From Serpentinicella alkaliphila (lineage in GTDB: Bacteria > Bacillota > Clostridia > Peptostreptococcales > Natronincolaceae), in assembly GCF_018141405.1 (NCBI RefSeq), contig NZ_CP058648.1, positions 635,001 to 699,000 on the forward strand: a stretch of DNA of 64,000 bases, read 5' to 3'. The number at the start of each line of letters is the position of its first letter. The first letter of the stretch is position 1. The notes under the pieces are model-generated. The model did no database searches. It had not been told where the DNA came from and saw nothing but the letters and a program-made list of their open reading frames with translations. Made by a program: the position numbers and the translations under genes. Below, in pieces: positions 17,905 through 26,914 of the stretch.

Positions 17905-18618
17905 TTAATGTGCACCATCACCTAAATATGCTTTCTTAACTTCAGCATTATTTAATAGCTCTTGCCCAGTTCCTTTTAACATTATTTTACCAGTTTCCAT
18001 AACGTAAGCTTCATCAGCAATTCTTAAAGAAACATTAGCATTTTGTTCAATTAAAAGTACTGTTACACCCTGTTTGTGAATCTCTTTTATAATATTAAAG
18101 ATCTCTTTAACTATTAAAGGTGCTAATCCTAGGGAAGGTTCATCCATCATTAAAAGTTTAGGTCTAGACATAAGGGCTCTACCTACTGCAACCATTTGTT
18201 GCTCCCCGCCGGATAAAGTCCCCGTTAACTGCCAAGTTCTTTCTTCTAACCTAGGAAACAGGCTATATACCCACTCTAAGTCTTCCTTTATTTGTTTACT
18301 ATCTTTACGATAGTACGCACCTATTTTTAAGTTTTCCAGCACAGTTAAGTTGGCAAATACTCTTCTACCCTCAGGAACTAATGTTATTCCAGACTTAACC
18401 ATATCCTTTGTATCCATTTTTAGTAAATCTACGCCGTTGTATGTTATAGTTCCACTCTCAGGTTTTGTAAGACCTACTATAGATCTAAGTGTAGTACTTT
18501 TACCAGCACCATTGGCACCTATTAGAGCAACTATTTTTCCTTCTTCAACATCTAAATCTATTCCCTTTAGAGCTTTTATTCCACCATATGATACATGTAA
18601 ATCCCTTATTTTAAGCAT
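17905..18618 (-). CDS. livF: Branched-chain amino-acid ABC transporter ATPase LivF
   Basis: A 237-residue ABC ATPase with Walker A GANGAGKSTT, signature TLSGGEQQM and Walker B KLLMMDEPSLGL, in the LivF subfamily. With LivG it powers uptake through LivHM. The ATG at 18618 is preferred because GGGGGTGAG lies six bases before it; the frame opens two codons earlier with GTG. It overlaps the end of livG by 8 bases, so translation is coupled. Last gene of the operon, followed by a terminator. Confidence 0.95.
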   Translation of the reverse strand: MLKIRDLHVSYGGIKALKGIDLDVEEGKIVALIGANGAGKSTTLRSIVGLTKPESGTITYNGVDLLKMDTKDMVKSGITLVPEGRRVFANLTVLENLKIGAYYRKDSKQIKEDLEWVYSLFPRLEERTWQLTGTLSGGEQQMVAVGRALMSRPKLLMMDEPSLGLAPLIVKEIFNIIKEIHKQGVTVLLIEQNANVSLRIADEAYVMETGKIMLKGTGQELLNNAEVKKAYLGDGAH

Positions 18619-19459
18619 CTTCACTCACCCCCAAATATGCCTGTATTACCCTGTCATTATTCTGTATTTCTTGGGGAGTACCCTCAGCTATAGTAACACC
18701 ATAGTCTAAAACATATATTTTGTTTGATATTCCCATTACAACCTGCATATGATGCTCTATCATAAATACAGTTAATTCAAAATCATCCCTAATTTCTTGA
18801 ATAAAATCCGTTAAATCATCTGTTTCCTTTGGGTTCATTCCTGCTGCTGGCTCATCTAAAAGTAATATCTCAGGATTTGTTGCTAGTGCTCTAGCAATCT
18901 CTAGTCTTCTTTGTAAACCATAAGGTAAACTGCTTGATTTCTCATCTTTCAAATCTACTAACCCAGTTTTTTCGAGTAAAAATAATGACTTTTCTAAAAT
19001 CTCATTTTCTTCTTTTTTATAGCCTAGGGCAGAAGTAGATTTCAAGATTTTAGATGCAACTGATTCCGGTAGTAAATGTGAAAAATATGAAACATATTCT
19101 GCCATATTGTTAACGCATGCAGATAAAATCCCAGAATTAACATTTAAATGATTAGCAATTAGTACATTGTCTAATACACTTAATTCTTTAAATAAACGTA
19201 TGTTTTGAAAAGTTCTTGCTAAACCAAGCTTAGTTATTTCATGGGGTTTTACTCCCGTTATATTCGTGTCTTTAAAATTTATAGTTCCAATTGTCGGCTT
19301 ATATACCCCTGAAATCATGTTAAAAGCCGTAGTTTTTCCTGCACCATTTGGTCCAATTAGGGCAACTATTTCACCTTTATTCAGTTCAAGATTAAAATCT
19401 TTTACTGCAGTTAACCCACCAAATTTCATAGTCATATTATTTGTTTTTAATAAGGCCAT
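18611..19459 (-). CDS. livG: Branched-chain amino-acid ABC transporter ATPase LivG
   Basis: A 282-residue ABC ATPase: Walker A GPNGAGKTTAFN, Walker B EILLLDEPAAGMNPKE, and the LivG-type C-terminus (YLGVSEDA). It is slightly longer than usual (about 255), with extra sequence in the helical domain around residues 105-145. The signature region reads SSLPYGLQRRLEIARAL, the usual LivG variant of the LSGGQ motif. It abuts livM by a one-base overlap and overlaps livF by 8 bases, typical of a tightly coupled operon. Confidence 0.95.
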   Translation of the reverse strand: MALLKTNNMTMKFGGLTAVKDFNLELNKGEIVALIGPNGAGKTTAFNMISGVYKPTIGTINFKDTNITGVKPHEITKLGLARTFQNIRLFKELSVLDNVLIANHLNVNSGILSACVNNMAEYVSYFSHLLPESVASKILKSTSALGYKKEENEILEKSLFLLEKTGLVDLKDEKSSSLPYGLQRRLEIARALATNPEILLLDEPAAGMNPKETDDLTDFIQEIRDDFELTVFMIEHHMQVVMGISNKIYVLDYGVTIAEGTPQEIQNNDRVIQAYLGVSEDA

Positions 19460-20514
19460 TATTGCTGCACCCCTTTCTTTTGGAAGGGTCTTCTTTTAAA
19501 GAAGTTTATAAACTTATCCCAACTAAATTCCTTATTCCCCATCAAACCATTATTAAAGAATATAACTACAACCATTAGTATAGTTGAAAAAACAACCATC
19601 CTTAAACCTGCAACACCTTCTAGTTTAATAAATCCTAAATTAACTGATTCATCTAGGAATCTTAGATACTCTAATCCTGATGTTACAATAAAAGATGATA
19701 AAACTGTTCCAGTTATACTTCCCATTCCACCAAGTACAATAATTAATAGAACGTTGAATGTTAAAATAAATCTGAACATATTTGGATTAATTGAACCTAA
19801 TAGATTTCCCAAAAGTCCTCCACCAATTCCTGCAAAGAATGCTCCAATAACAAAAGATAATATTTTATGTTTAAATAGGTTTATACCCATACTTTCTGCT
19901 GCAATTTCATCTTCTCTAATTGCTTTAAATGCTTTACCATAACTACTATTAATTAATGCAACTATAAATAATAAAGTGAAAGCAGCACACCCAAAACTCC
20001 ACCAAAGGTTAGTAGTGTTTGGTATACCTTTTAATCCTAGTGATCCGTTAGTTAAACTTTGAGTATTAGTAAAAATAATTCTAATAATCTCCGAAAATCC
20101 TAATGTTGCAATTGCTAAATAGTCTCCCTTTAGCCTTAATGTAGGCGCACCAATTAAAAATGCAACAAATGCTGATAAAAGTCCGCCAATGATAAGTGCT
20201 GGTAGAAAAGGTAAAGATATACTTTCTAAAGGCCCTACGATAGGTGTCATAAAAAAGTTTTGCTGCTTAGATGCCTCAGACATAGTTAATATAGCTGTGG
20301 TATACGCACCTACAGCCATAAATCCTGCGTGTCCTAAGGAGAATAAACCAGTGAATCCATTAATTAAATTCATACTTAGTGCTAATACTGTATAAATTGC
20401 ACAAAGGTTTAAAACCCTTCTTTGATATGGTCCAAAATTTCCATTAGCATAAACAATAAAGCCTATTAATGCTACTATACATAATAAAGTTAAAATTATA
20501 TTTCTCTTTTTCAT
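19459..20514 (-). CDS. livM: Branched-chain amino-acid ABC transporter permease LivM
   Basis: A 351-residue integral membrane protein with about eight hydrophobic helices. Family landmarks are NLINGFTGLFSLGHAGFMAVGAYTTA (about 49-74) and GDYLAIATLGFSEIIRI (about 130-146). It forms the membrane channel together with LivH. The start (AGAAGGTG before ATG) lies 2 bases after the livH stop. Nothing looks damaged. Confidence 0.95.
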   Translation of the reverse strand: MKKRNIILTLLCIVALIGFIVYANGNFGPYQRRVLNLCAIYTVLALSMNLINGFTGLFSLGHAGFMAVGAYTTAILTMSEASKQQNFFMTPIVGPLESISLPFLPALIIGGLLSAFVAFLIGAPTLRLKGDYLAIATLGFSEIIRIIFTNTQSLTNGSLGLKGIPNTTNLWWSFGCAAFTLLFIVALINSSYGKAFKAIREDEIAAESMGINLFKHKILSFVIGAFFAGIGGGLLGNLLGSINPNMFRFILTFNVLLIIVLGGMGSITGTVLSSFIVTSGLEYLRFLDESVNLGFIKLEGVAGLRMVVFSTILMVVVIFFNNGLMGNKEFSWDKFINFFKRRPFQKKGVQQ

Positions 20515-20516
20515 GT

Positions 20517-21410
20517 CTACACCTTCTCCGATATTTTTTCACCCATAATACCTGTGGGTCTAAATAATAAGATAATGATTAACAAAATGAATGCAAAGGC
20601 ATCTCTATATCCAGTTAACTGAGGTAAAAATGCAACAATTAGAATTTCTCCTAATCCAAGTATAAAACCTCCAATAACTGCTCCAGGTATACTTCCGATA
20701 CCTCCAACAACAGCGGCTATAAAACATTTAAGACCAGGCATAACCCCTCTTGCCGGTTCGATTGTTGGGAATTTCATCCCCCACATAATTGCCCCTACTG
20801 CTGCTAATACAGATCCTATTGCGAAGGTAAGAGTTATAATTCTATTAACATCAATTCCCATAAGTCTTGAAGTTTCAAAATCTTTAGATGCTGCTCTCAT
20901 TGCCATACCTACTTTAGTTTTGTTAACTAAAAATGAAAGTGCAAATAATAAAGTAATTGTTACAGTTGGAATTACTAAAGTTAATTGTTGCATAGAAACT
21001 GATCCAATTTGAATTACATCAGTAAAAAATGCTACTGTAGGAAATGCCTTTGGTCTTCCACCAAAAATAACTGTTGCTAAATTTTGTATAAAGAAAGAAG
21101 CACCGATGGCAGAAACCATTATTGTAATTCTTGGCGAATTTCTTAGAGGCTTATATGCAGCCCTTTCAACTAGCATACCTAGACATGCTGTTAGAATTAT
21201 TGCAATAATAAATGCTGCATACCATGGCAGTGAAAATACTGCAACACCATAAAATGCAAAATATAATGCCATAATAAATATTTCACCATGGGCAAAGTTA
21301 ATTAATCTTAATATACCATATACCATAGTGTAGCCAATTGCAATTAGTGCATAAAGACTTCCAAGAGATATACCATTTGTCAAATGCTGCATTAACAAAT
21401 CAAGCGTCAT
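20517..21410 (-). CDS. livH: Branched-chain amino-acid ABC transporter permease LivH
   Basis: A 297-residue membrane permease with the LivH opening NGISLGSLYALIAIGYTMVYGILRLINFAHGE (about 12-43) and the cytoplasmic EAA-like loop AMRAASKDFETSRLMGID. It pairs with LivM in the inner membrane. GGTGGTG precedes the ATG. It begins about 120 bases after the binding-protein gene; a strong hairpin lies in that gap. Confidence 0.95.
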   Translation of the reverse strand: MTLDLLMQHLTNGISLGSLYALIAIGYTMVYGILRLINFAHGEIFIMALYFAFYGVAVFSLPWYAAFIIAIILTACLGMLVERAAYKPLRNSPRITIMVSAIGASFFIQNLATVIFGGRPKAFPTVAFFTDVIQIGSVSMQQLTLVIPTVTITLLFALSFLVNKTKVGMAMRAASKDFETSRLMGIDVNRIITLTFAIGSVLAAVGAIMWGMKFPTIEPARGVMPGLKCFIAAVVGGIGSIPGAVIGGFILGLGEILIVAFLPQLTGYRDAFAFILLIIILLFRPTGIMGEKISEKV

Positions 21411-21480
21411 AAGTACACCACCTAAAATTTTAGTTTTCTTAAATTACATAAATATCCCATAAACTCTCATTCATAATTAT

Positions 21481-21508
21481 GGCTCCCTTCCTGAATAGGA
21501 AGGAAGCC
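21481..21508 (-). other. Intercistronic hairpin between livJ and livH
   Basis: GGCTCCCTTCCT (21481-21492) pairs with AGGAAGGAAGCC (21497-21508) with one mismatch. On the transcribed minus strand no T run follows, so it is probably an RNA-stabilising or partial-termination hairpin that keeps the binding-protein message more abundant than the permease messages, as in other solute-binding operons. Confidence 0.6.
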
Positions 21509-21530
21509 AATAACATTTTATTTTTACTAA

Positions 21531-22703
21531 TTAGAAAGGTTCTACTGTTGTTGAATATACAAATTCTCCATCTTTAACAACTTTGATAACCGCACTCTTA
21601 ACTGCATCTCCATTTTCGTCAAGTGTGATCATACCAGCTGCTCCAGGGAAGTTAGCTGTTTTTGCAATTTCATTTCTAATAGCTTCTGGATCTGTTGTTC
21701 CAGCTCTTTCGATAGCTTTTAAGATAACTAAATATGCATCATAACCTAAAGCTGTAACAGCCGCTGGCTCTTTACCAAATTTTGCTCTATAAGCATCTAA
21801 GAAGATTTGAGATTCTTCAGTTATAGGAACATCAGATGAGAAGAATGTAGAGAACACAGCGCCTTCTACAGCTGCTCCACCAAGTTCTAAGAACTCAGGT
21901 GTTTCCCAAGTATCTCCACCAAAGAATGGAGTTTGAATTCCTAATTTTCTTGCTTGTGCAATAATTAAAGCTGATTCAGTAAAGTTACCAGGAGCAAATA
22001 TAGCATCTGGATTTTTTGCACTAATGTTTAATAATTGAGATGAGAAATCACTATCCCCAGTATTATAGTTAGAAACTTCGATTACTGCATTTGGATCTCC
22101 AGTTAATTGTTTAAATGCATCTTCAAAGAATTTCGCTAAACCTACTGAGTAATCACTTGAAACTTCTCTAATAATAGCTACTTTTTTTGCTCCAAGATTG
22201 TTGTAAGCATAGTTAGCCATTACAGTTCCTTGGAAAGGATCTAAGAAGCAAACTCTGAAATAGAAATCATTTCCTAGAGTAACTAGTGGGTTTGTTGCAG
22301 AAGCTGCTACTGCTGGTACTTTTGCATCTCTTACGATATCTCCAGCTGCCATAGATAAAGAGCTTCCCCAGCTTCCAATGATAGCTACTACTTTGTCTCT
22401 ATCAACTAATCTAGCTGCTGCACTTGCTGCTTCAACTACGTCAGACTTGTTATCTGCTAAAACTAATTCAACTTTTTTACCTAAAACTTCTGGGTAAAGT
22501 TCATTAGCTAAACGAATACCTTCTACTTCTAAAGCTCCACCTGCTGCATTTGCACCAGTCATTGGTTCAAAGATACCAATTTTAATTACATCATCAGCCG
22601 CCGCTGGTGGTGGTGTTGTTGCCTCCTGTTTTTTGCCACAGCCAGTTACCGCAAGTGATAAAACTAGCATTAGGATTACTAATAATGATAATCCTTTTTT
22701 CAT
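21531..22703 (-). CDS. livJ: Branched-chain amino-acid binding lipoprotein
   Basis: A 390-residue lipoprotein: signal peptide with lipobox LAVTGC, then a Peripla_BP_6 type I binding fold beginning DVIKIGIFEPMTGANAAGG and containing VVAIIGSWGSSLSMAA and AVTALGYDAYLVILKAI. It captures the amino acid outside the membrane and delivers it to LivHM. The ATG at 22703 is chosen because AAGGGGAG precedes it and the signal peptide begins there; the frame stays open 45 codons further up without signal-peptide character. Exact ligand (Leu/Ile/Val or another) cannot be read from the sequence. Confidence 0.93.
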   Translation of the reverse strand: MKKGLSLLVILMLVLSLAVTGCGKKQEATTPPPAAADDVIKIGIFEPMTGANAAGGALEVEGIRLANELYPEVLGKKVELVLADNKSDVVEAASAAARLVDRDKVVAIIGSWGSSLSMAAGDIVRDAKVPAVAASATNPLVTLGNDFYFRVCFLDPFQGTVMANYAYNNLGAKKVAIIREVSSDYSVGLAKFFEDAFKQLTGDPNAVIEVSNYNTGDSDFSSQLLNISAKNPDAIFAPGNFTESALIIAQARKLGIQTPFFGGDTWETPEFLELGGAAVEGAVFSTFFSSDVPITEESQIFLDAYRAKFGKEPAAVTALGYDAYLVILKAIERAGTTDPEAIRNEIAKTANFPGAAGMITLDENGDAVKSAVIKVVKDGEFVYSTTVEPF

Positions 22704-22757
22704 GTCGTAATCTCCCCTTTTTTGATTTTTCGTTTTCATTATAATTTTTATATATGT

Positions 22758-22777
22758 AGCTTCCCTAAAGGGAAGCT
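22758..22777. promoter_or_regulatory. Perfect palindrome in the livJ leader
   Basis: AGCTTCCC (22758-22765) and GGGAAGCT (22770-22777) form a perfect 8-bp inverted repeat around TAAA, about 55 bases before the livJ start. No T run follows. It could be a repressor operator or a leader hairpin. Confidence 0.4.
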
Positions 22778-22831
22778 CATAGTCAATAAGAAATAATACG
22801 TACTTTCCACTTAAATATTTAACTTTTTGTT

Positions 22832-22860
22832 TGTTCACATATCATATACATATGTTCACA
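22832..22860. promoter_or_regulatory. Direct repeat TGTTCACA upstream of the liv operon
   Basis: TGTTCACA occurs at 22832-22839 and 22853-22860, exactly 21 bases apart, two helical turns. Same-face spacing upstream of an operon suggests a binding site for a dimeric or tandem regulator. No regulator gene is next to it. Confidence 0.35.
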
Positions 22861-23412
22861 AATATTTAATATTTATAAGTATAATACAAATTTTTAGATT
22901 TTTCAAAACATTTTTTTATGGATATTTTTTGAAATTTTCACAACATTAGATAAATTCAACGTTATGTCCAATAAAACTAGATAAAATATAGTTTTTAAGC
23001 AATTTAATAATGGAATCTGTACCAATACAAAATAGTTGTAATAAGATCTGTTTTTATTGGAATAACTTTATAATGCTCTCTTGATAATGCTCTTTGGATT
23101 CTTTATTTCTATGGTTAAATGACCATACTATTTTAAACTGCTAAAGTGGTCGGACTAGACTTTTTAAAGGAAACAAAGTCTGAAATAAGTAGCTAGAATC
23201 GTCCGAAAAATAAATGAGTATAGTAAAACAAGCCATCGCTGGATGACTTTTTTTAAAAGTATAGATTTAAAACTTAAGAAGGGATCATAATACGGAATCC
23301 CTGACTTCTAGCTAAAAAATTAGCTTGTTCAACCGGAGACCTAGAGTGTATTAGATTTGCTGGACACGTATAAAGGTTGTTATAATAAACCTAGAAAGGA
23401 CGTGTTACAGCA
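22861..23412. other. Gene-poor interval with decayed-looking sequence before the IS remnant
   Basis: No intact gene. A frame from about 23141 to 23194 on the plus strand encodes AKVVGLDFLKETKSEISS and then stops, perhaps the tail of a lost gene. At about 23231-23254 AGCCATC/GGATGACT is followed by TTTTTTT, a plausible plus-strand terminator. The last 100 bases probably belong to the left part of the IS3-type element whose orfA starts at 23413, since AGAAAGGACG precedes that start. Confidence 0.35.
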
Positions 23413-23613
23413 ATGAGTAACAAAAATGAATTTACTGAAGATTATAAGAAAGAAATAGTCAAACTTGTAACAGAATTAGGCAAAAAACCAACTGATGTAG
23501 CTAAAGATATAGTTGTTACCCCTACAAGTATCAGAAGATGGGTAAAGCAATATAGCATCCATGGAGAAAATGCATTCCCAGGTAAGGGTAAGCTTAGACC
23601 AGAGGATGCATAA
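23413..23613 (+). pseudogene. Truncated IS3-type transposase OrfA
   Basis: A 66-residue piece of an IS3/IS150-type OrfA: helix-turn-helix TDVAKDIVVTPTSIRRWVKQY (about 32-52), followed by HGENAFPGKGKLRPED. Intact OrfA proteins continue for 30 or more residues with a leucine-zipper helix, and an OrfB integrase should follow. Here the match ends at PED, a stop follows at once, and unrelated sequence begins. No OrfB is found in the window. This is an inactive remnant cut by the neighbouring element. Confidence 0.8.
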
Positions 23614-23638
23614 AAAAATCCCCTGACGGGGACTGTGT

Positions 23639-23917
23639 TTAAAAAGGAATACACTCATCATCTTCTTCTAGGTATGAGTGTTTTTCTTCTTTTTGTTCAC
23701 CAAAATAATAAAAATCCTCATTACAATTAGGGCATACCATAATCGGCATACCTTTTCTATTTTTATTTTGTTCTTCGTCGTACTCTTCGTCACAGTAGGT
23801 ATCCAAATCTGCAAACTCATCCACAATATCTGCGGGAGCCCACTCCAAATACTTACACTTCAAACAATGATATTTGTACAACTTTTCTTTGTAATGGCGC
23901 TCTACTAATGGGCTCAT
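23639..23917 (-). CDS. Small cysteine-rich protein of the IS91-like element
   Basis: A 92-residue acidic protein with two CxxC pairs: CLKCKY (about 19-24) and MVCPNCNEDFYYFG (about 60-73), which suggests a zinc ribbon. Its start overlaps the end of the transposase frame by about 65 bases in another frame, so it is probably translationally coupled and part of the mobile element. I do not recognise a named family. It might bind DNA or the transposase; that is inference. Confidence that it is a real gene is moderate. Confidence 0.5.
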   Translation of the reverse strand: MSPLVERHYKEKLYKYHCLKCKYLEWAPADIVDEFADLDTYCDEEYDEEQNKNRKGMPIMVCPNCNEDFYYFGEQKEEKHSYLEEDDECIPF

Positions 23918-25119
23918 ATAATATTTCCTCCATATCCCTAGATTCTCTTATATCATATATCACCCCATAGTCTTTATGCCATATTCTCCATAAAATTTTT
24001 TCAGTGGTACATTTTACACATAAAAGTGGATTTCTTCCGAAATTCTCTATAATCCTCTCTTTCCAGGTCTTTTTCTTTTCAAAACTTTTTCTCTTATCCC
24101 TAAGCAATTTTTCTATAGACTTTTCCTTCATAAAATTATATAGATGCACTATATCCTTGGATATCTTATTTCTTCTCCTTGAATACAGTCCATATCTTCT
24201 TACTGTCTTGAATCCTTTAGGTACTATATGTTGTGTTATTTTTCCTATAAATTCTAACACATCCATAGTTATCTTTACTTTTTTTCCATCGTTATGATCT
24301 TCATACCAAAACGTAACCTTTTCTCCATCATATTCCTCTATTCTATATTCTGCTATATTTGCTCTAGCAAGATATCTTCCTATGTACTTTACTGCTTGTC
24401 TTGTATCATTCAGTTTTCTCTTTGCATTAACATAAAACCCATTTGGATATCTTTTATACATCTCACTTATTAGCTGCCTGGTTTCATAACTATTAAAATA
24501 TTTCTTAATTATTTCTAGTAGCACCTTCTGCCATGCTTTCTTCAAAAATGGATATGGTATATATTCAACACTCTTCCACCAATTATTATTTCTATCTATT
24601 GCTCCCTCTGTTACTAATGCATGTATATGTGGGTTCCATTTCAAATCTCTTCCAAAGGTGTGCACTACAGCTATTATACCTACTTCATAATCACATTTCC
24701 TATTATTTTTATACCAATATGAAATTACGTTGTATACTGCATCCTGCAATTCTTTTAATAATTCTCTCCTTGCATAAAAGAAGTTTCTCAGTTCCTTAGG
24801 CATTGTAAATACACTATGTCTATGCCCTACCCTTAACATGTTCTGTTCTTTGCTTTTCGGCCCATTTTAGTGTATATACTCTTCCGCATTTATTGCAAAA
24901 CTTGCTTTTACATGTAAATGGTACTTTCGTTACACTAAAACAATCCTCACATATATATTCGGCATATCCATTTTTAACATCGCTACAATTTATAGCCTTA
25001 TTTACTAGATCATCTATATGTTCTCTCATAACCTTAGGAACTCTAGACCAGTATGTGTTTTTAAAGTCCTCATATCTATCTACCAATATCTCTTTAACTG
25101 TTATCTTTTTTCTATTCAT
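23853..25119 (-). pseudogene. IS91-family Y2 transposase, split by a frameshift
   Basis: The N-terminal frame (24820-25119) encodes the transposase zinc-binding domain: YICEDCFSVTKVPFTCKSKFCNKCGRVYTLKWAEKQ. The C-terminal frame (23853-24839) begins MLRVGHRHSVFTMPKELR and carries the HUH metal motif WNPHIHALV and the paired tyrosines YIGRYLAR. In homologues these are one protein of about 400 residues. The frames overlap by 20 bases; removing one A from the AAAA run near 24855-24860 would restore continuity. The element is probably inactive unless the frameshift is a sequencing error or is recoded. Confidence 0.8.
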
Positions 25120-25183
25120 ATCTCAATCATACCATATGTTATCCACAGATTTTTAATTTTATAATTTCCTATAGAATAAAAAA

Positions 25184-25213
25184 AGAGTCAGAGAGGAAAA
25201 TATCTCTGACTCT
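25184..25213 (-). terminator. Strong terminator of hag
   Basis: AGAGTCAGAGA (25184-25194) pairs perfectly with TCTCTGACTCT (25203-25213). On the minus strand seven T follow. It lies about 100 bases after the flagellin stop. Confidence 0.88.
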
Positions 25214-25309
25214 CTAATTATTATGACTTAGTTATAAAACCCTTCTTTACATTGTTCATCAGGGTAAGCACTTGATCATTTTTAGACTGATTCTAAAATA
25301 GCTCAATGC

Positions 25310-26797
25310 TTATCTTAATAACTGAAGTACTCCTTGAGGAGCCTGGTTTGCTTGAGCCAACATAGCTTGAGCTGCTTGTTGAAGGATATTGTTCTTTGTG
25401 AACTCCATCATTTCCTTCGCCATATCTACGTCTCTGATTCTACTTTCAGAAGCTTGTAGGTTTTCAGAAGCTGTATCTAGATTCTTAATAGTATGTTCTA
25501 ATCTATTTTGGTATGCTCCAAGTTTAGATCTTTCAGCTGACACTGTTTCAATTGCAGTTTGAATAGTTGTTATTGCTGAACTAGCAGCAGACTGAGTTGA
25601 TACATCAATACCTGCGGCTGCGTTTGCATCAGCAGTTTTTTCTCCGCCAGCAAATGTTGCTGCTGTTGCTGCATCTACTTCTATGGCTATTGTAGCTGCT
25701 GTAGCTGCTGTTAAACTTCCATCTAGATTTACAGTGAGCCCTTTATTAGCAGCACTTGTAAATGTAGCTGATGTAGCTGTATTTTTAACTACTACATTTT
25801 CTGAACCAATTGTAAGTCTAACTTCATCAGCTGCTAGTCCAGCAGTAGTTGCTGCAGCATCTGCCGCACCTGCAACTGCAGTTGCATCTCCTGTAGCTGT
25901 TAAAGCTATACCAGCTCCAGTTAATGCAGTATTTAACTTCGCCGCTGTAGATGCTCCTGCAGCAACATCTGATGAATAATTTATTGTAATTTTCTTCGTC
26001 GTATTATCAATTGCGGCAGTAACATCAGCACCAGCTCCACCGGTTTTTGTAACAGTGATTGTATAATCATTATATTGTGAAGAGTTTGCAGTTGACTCTA
26101 AAGATGTTCCAGTTATCCCCAAAGCTCCAGCTGTCCAAGCAGTCTTAGCTGCTGTAGCATTAGCTGTTAAGCTTAAGCTCGCCCCATCAGTCAATGCAGT
26201 ACCTAATGTTCCAGAAAGTTCAGCACTTGTTACATCAGTAGCCGCTGAAATCGTAGCTTTTGATACATCTCTAGACACTCCGAGAGACTTAGCATCCATT
26301 GCATTAATTGATAAAGTTATATCTTGGTTAGAATTTGCTCCAACATGGAATTTTGCTGACTTTATTCCGTCATCTTTTATTCCACCATTTATAAGTTTTT
26401 GAGTATTAAACTCTGTATTATTAGCTATTCTTGTTACTTCTTTAGCTAATTCATCCATTTCTTTTTGGATCTCTCCACGGTCAACTGATACGTTTGTATC
26501 ATTTGAAGATTGTACTGCAAGTTCTCTCATTCTTTGAAGAATTGCGTGAGATTCTTGTAATGCACCTTCAGCTGTTTGAATCATAGAGATACCATCTTGA
26601 GCATTTCTAGAAGCTTGATTTAAACCTCTAATTTGTCCTCTCATTTTTTCCGAGATCGCAAGACCAGCTGCATCATCCCCAGCTTTATTAATTCTAAATC
26701 CTGATGATAATTTTTCCATTGATTTGGCACCATTTGCACCTGCAGCTCCCAACTGTCTGTGGGTATTCATTGCCATTAAGTTGTTATTAATTCTCAT
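25310..26797 (-). CDS. hag: Flagellin
   Basis: A 495-residue flagellin. The conserved N-terminal D0/D1 (MRINNNLMAMNTHRQLG, LSSGFRINKAGDDAAGLAIS) and C-terminal D1/D0 (SRIRDVDMAKEMMEFTKNN, then QANQAPQGVLQLLR) flank a variable surface region of about 240 residues rich in Ala and Thr. The ATG at 26797 is chosen by the AAGGAGG site and by the standard MRINNN start. It has a sigma28-type promoter, a leader of about 110 bases with CsrA-type GGA motifs, and its own terminator, so it should be expressed late and controlled by CsrA/FliW. It is exported by the flagellar system and chaperoned by FliS. Confidence 0.97.
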   Translation of the reverse strand: MRINNNLMAMNTHRQLGAAGANGAKSMEKLSSGFRINKAGDDAAGLAISEKMRGQIRGLNQASRNAQDGISMIQTAEGALQESHAILQRMRELAVQSSNDTNVSVDRGEIQKEMDELAKEVTRIANNTEFNTQKLINGGIKDDGIKSAKFHVGANSNQDITLSINAMDAKSLGVSRDVSKATISAATDVTSAELSGTLGTALTDGASLSLTANATAAKTAWTAGALGITGTSLESTANSSQYNDYTITVTKTGGAGADVTAAIDNTTKKITINYSSDVAAGASTAAKLNTALTGAGIALTATGDATAVAGAADAAATTAGLAADEVRLTIGSENVVVKNTATSATFTSAANKGLTVNLDGSLTAATAATIAIEVDAATAATFAGGEKTADANAAAGIDVSTQSAASSAITTIQTAIETVSAERSKLGAYQNRLEHTIKNLDTASENLQASESRIRDVDMAKEMMEFTKNNILQQAAQAMLAQANQAPQGVLQLLR

Positions 26798-26803
26798 TTG
26801 TAA

Positions 26804-26844
26804 TTCCTCCTTGAATTTTAGTTTTTCCTTCAGCATCCTTGCCG
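26804..26844 (-). promoter_or_regulatory. Predicted CsrA-binding sites in the hag leader
   Basis: On the minus strand CGGCA-AGGA-TGCTG (26844-26831) forms a 5-bp stem (one GU pair) presenting GGA in the loop, the ideal CsrA target. A second GGA motif overlaps the Shine-Dalgarno AAGGAGG (26811-26804), and another AAGGA lies between. This is the layout described for Bacillus subtilis hag, where CsrA dimer bridging blocks translation until FliW removes CsrA. Confidence 0.65.
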
Positions 26845-26914
26845 TAAGGTTATTTATAAAACTCCTTTTTCTTTTGCCGGCTAAATGAAATAAGAAGTTT
26901 CGCTTTCATTAATA

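Larger units (their letters stand above)
23614..25150 (-). mobile_element. IS91-family element inserted in the IS3 remnant
   Basis: The interval holds a Y2/HUH transposase in two frames and a small accessory gene, all on the minus strand. It starts right where OrfA homology breaks off. Next to that edge lies a short GC-rich hairpin (TCCCCTGACGGGGA, 23620-23633), like the subterminal hairpins of rolling-circle elements. IS91 elements make no target duplication, which fits the lack of obvious flanking repeats. The right edge is set only by the end of the transposase leader and is approximate. Confidence 0.65.

Noticed and set aside
21481-21508. Full transcription terminator between livJ and livH
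   Set aside because: The stem is strong, but no T run follows on the transcribed strand and the permease and ATPase genes need read-through.
23442-23661. Two minus-strand frames over the OrfA remnant
   Set aside because: They are shadows of OrfA; one lacks a ribosome site and both translate into unstructured sequence.
25683-25979. Open frame opposite the flagellin variable region
   Set aside because: Low-complexity Ala/Val translation caused by the Ala/Thr-rich flagellin codons on the other strand.
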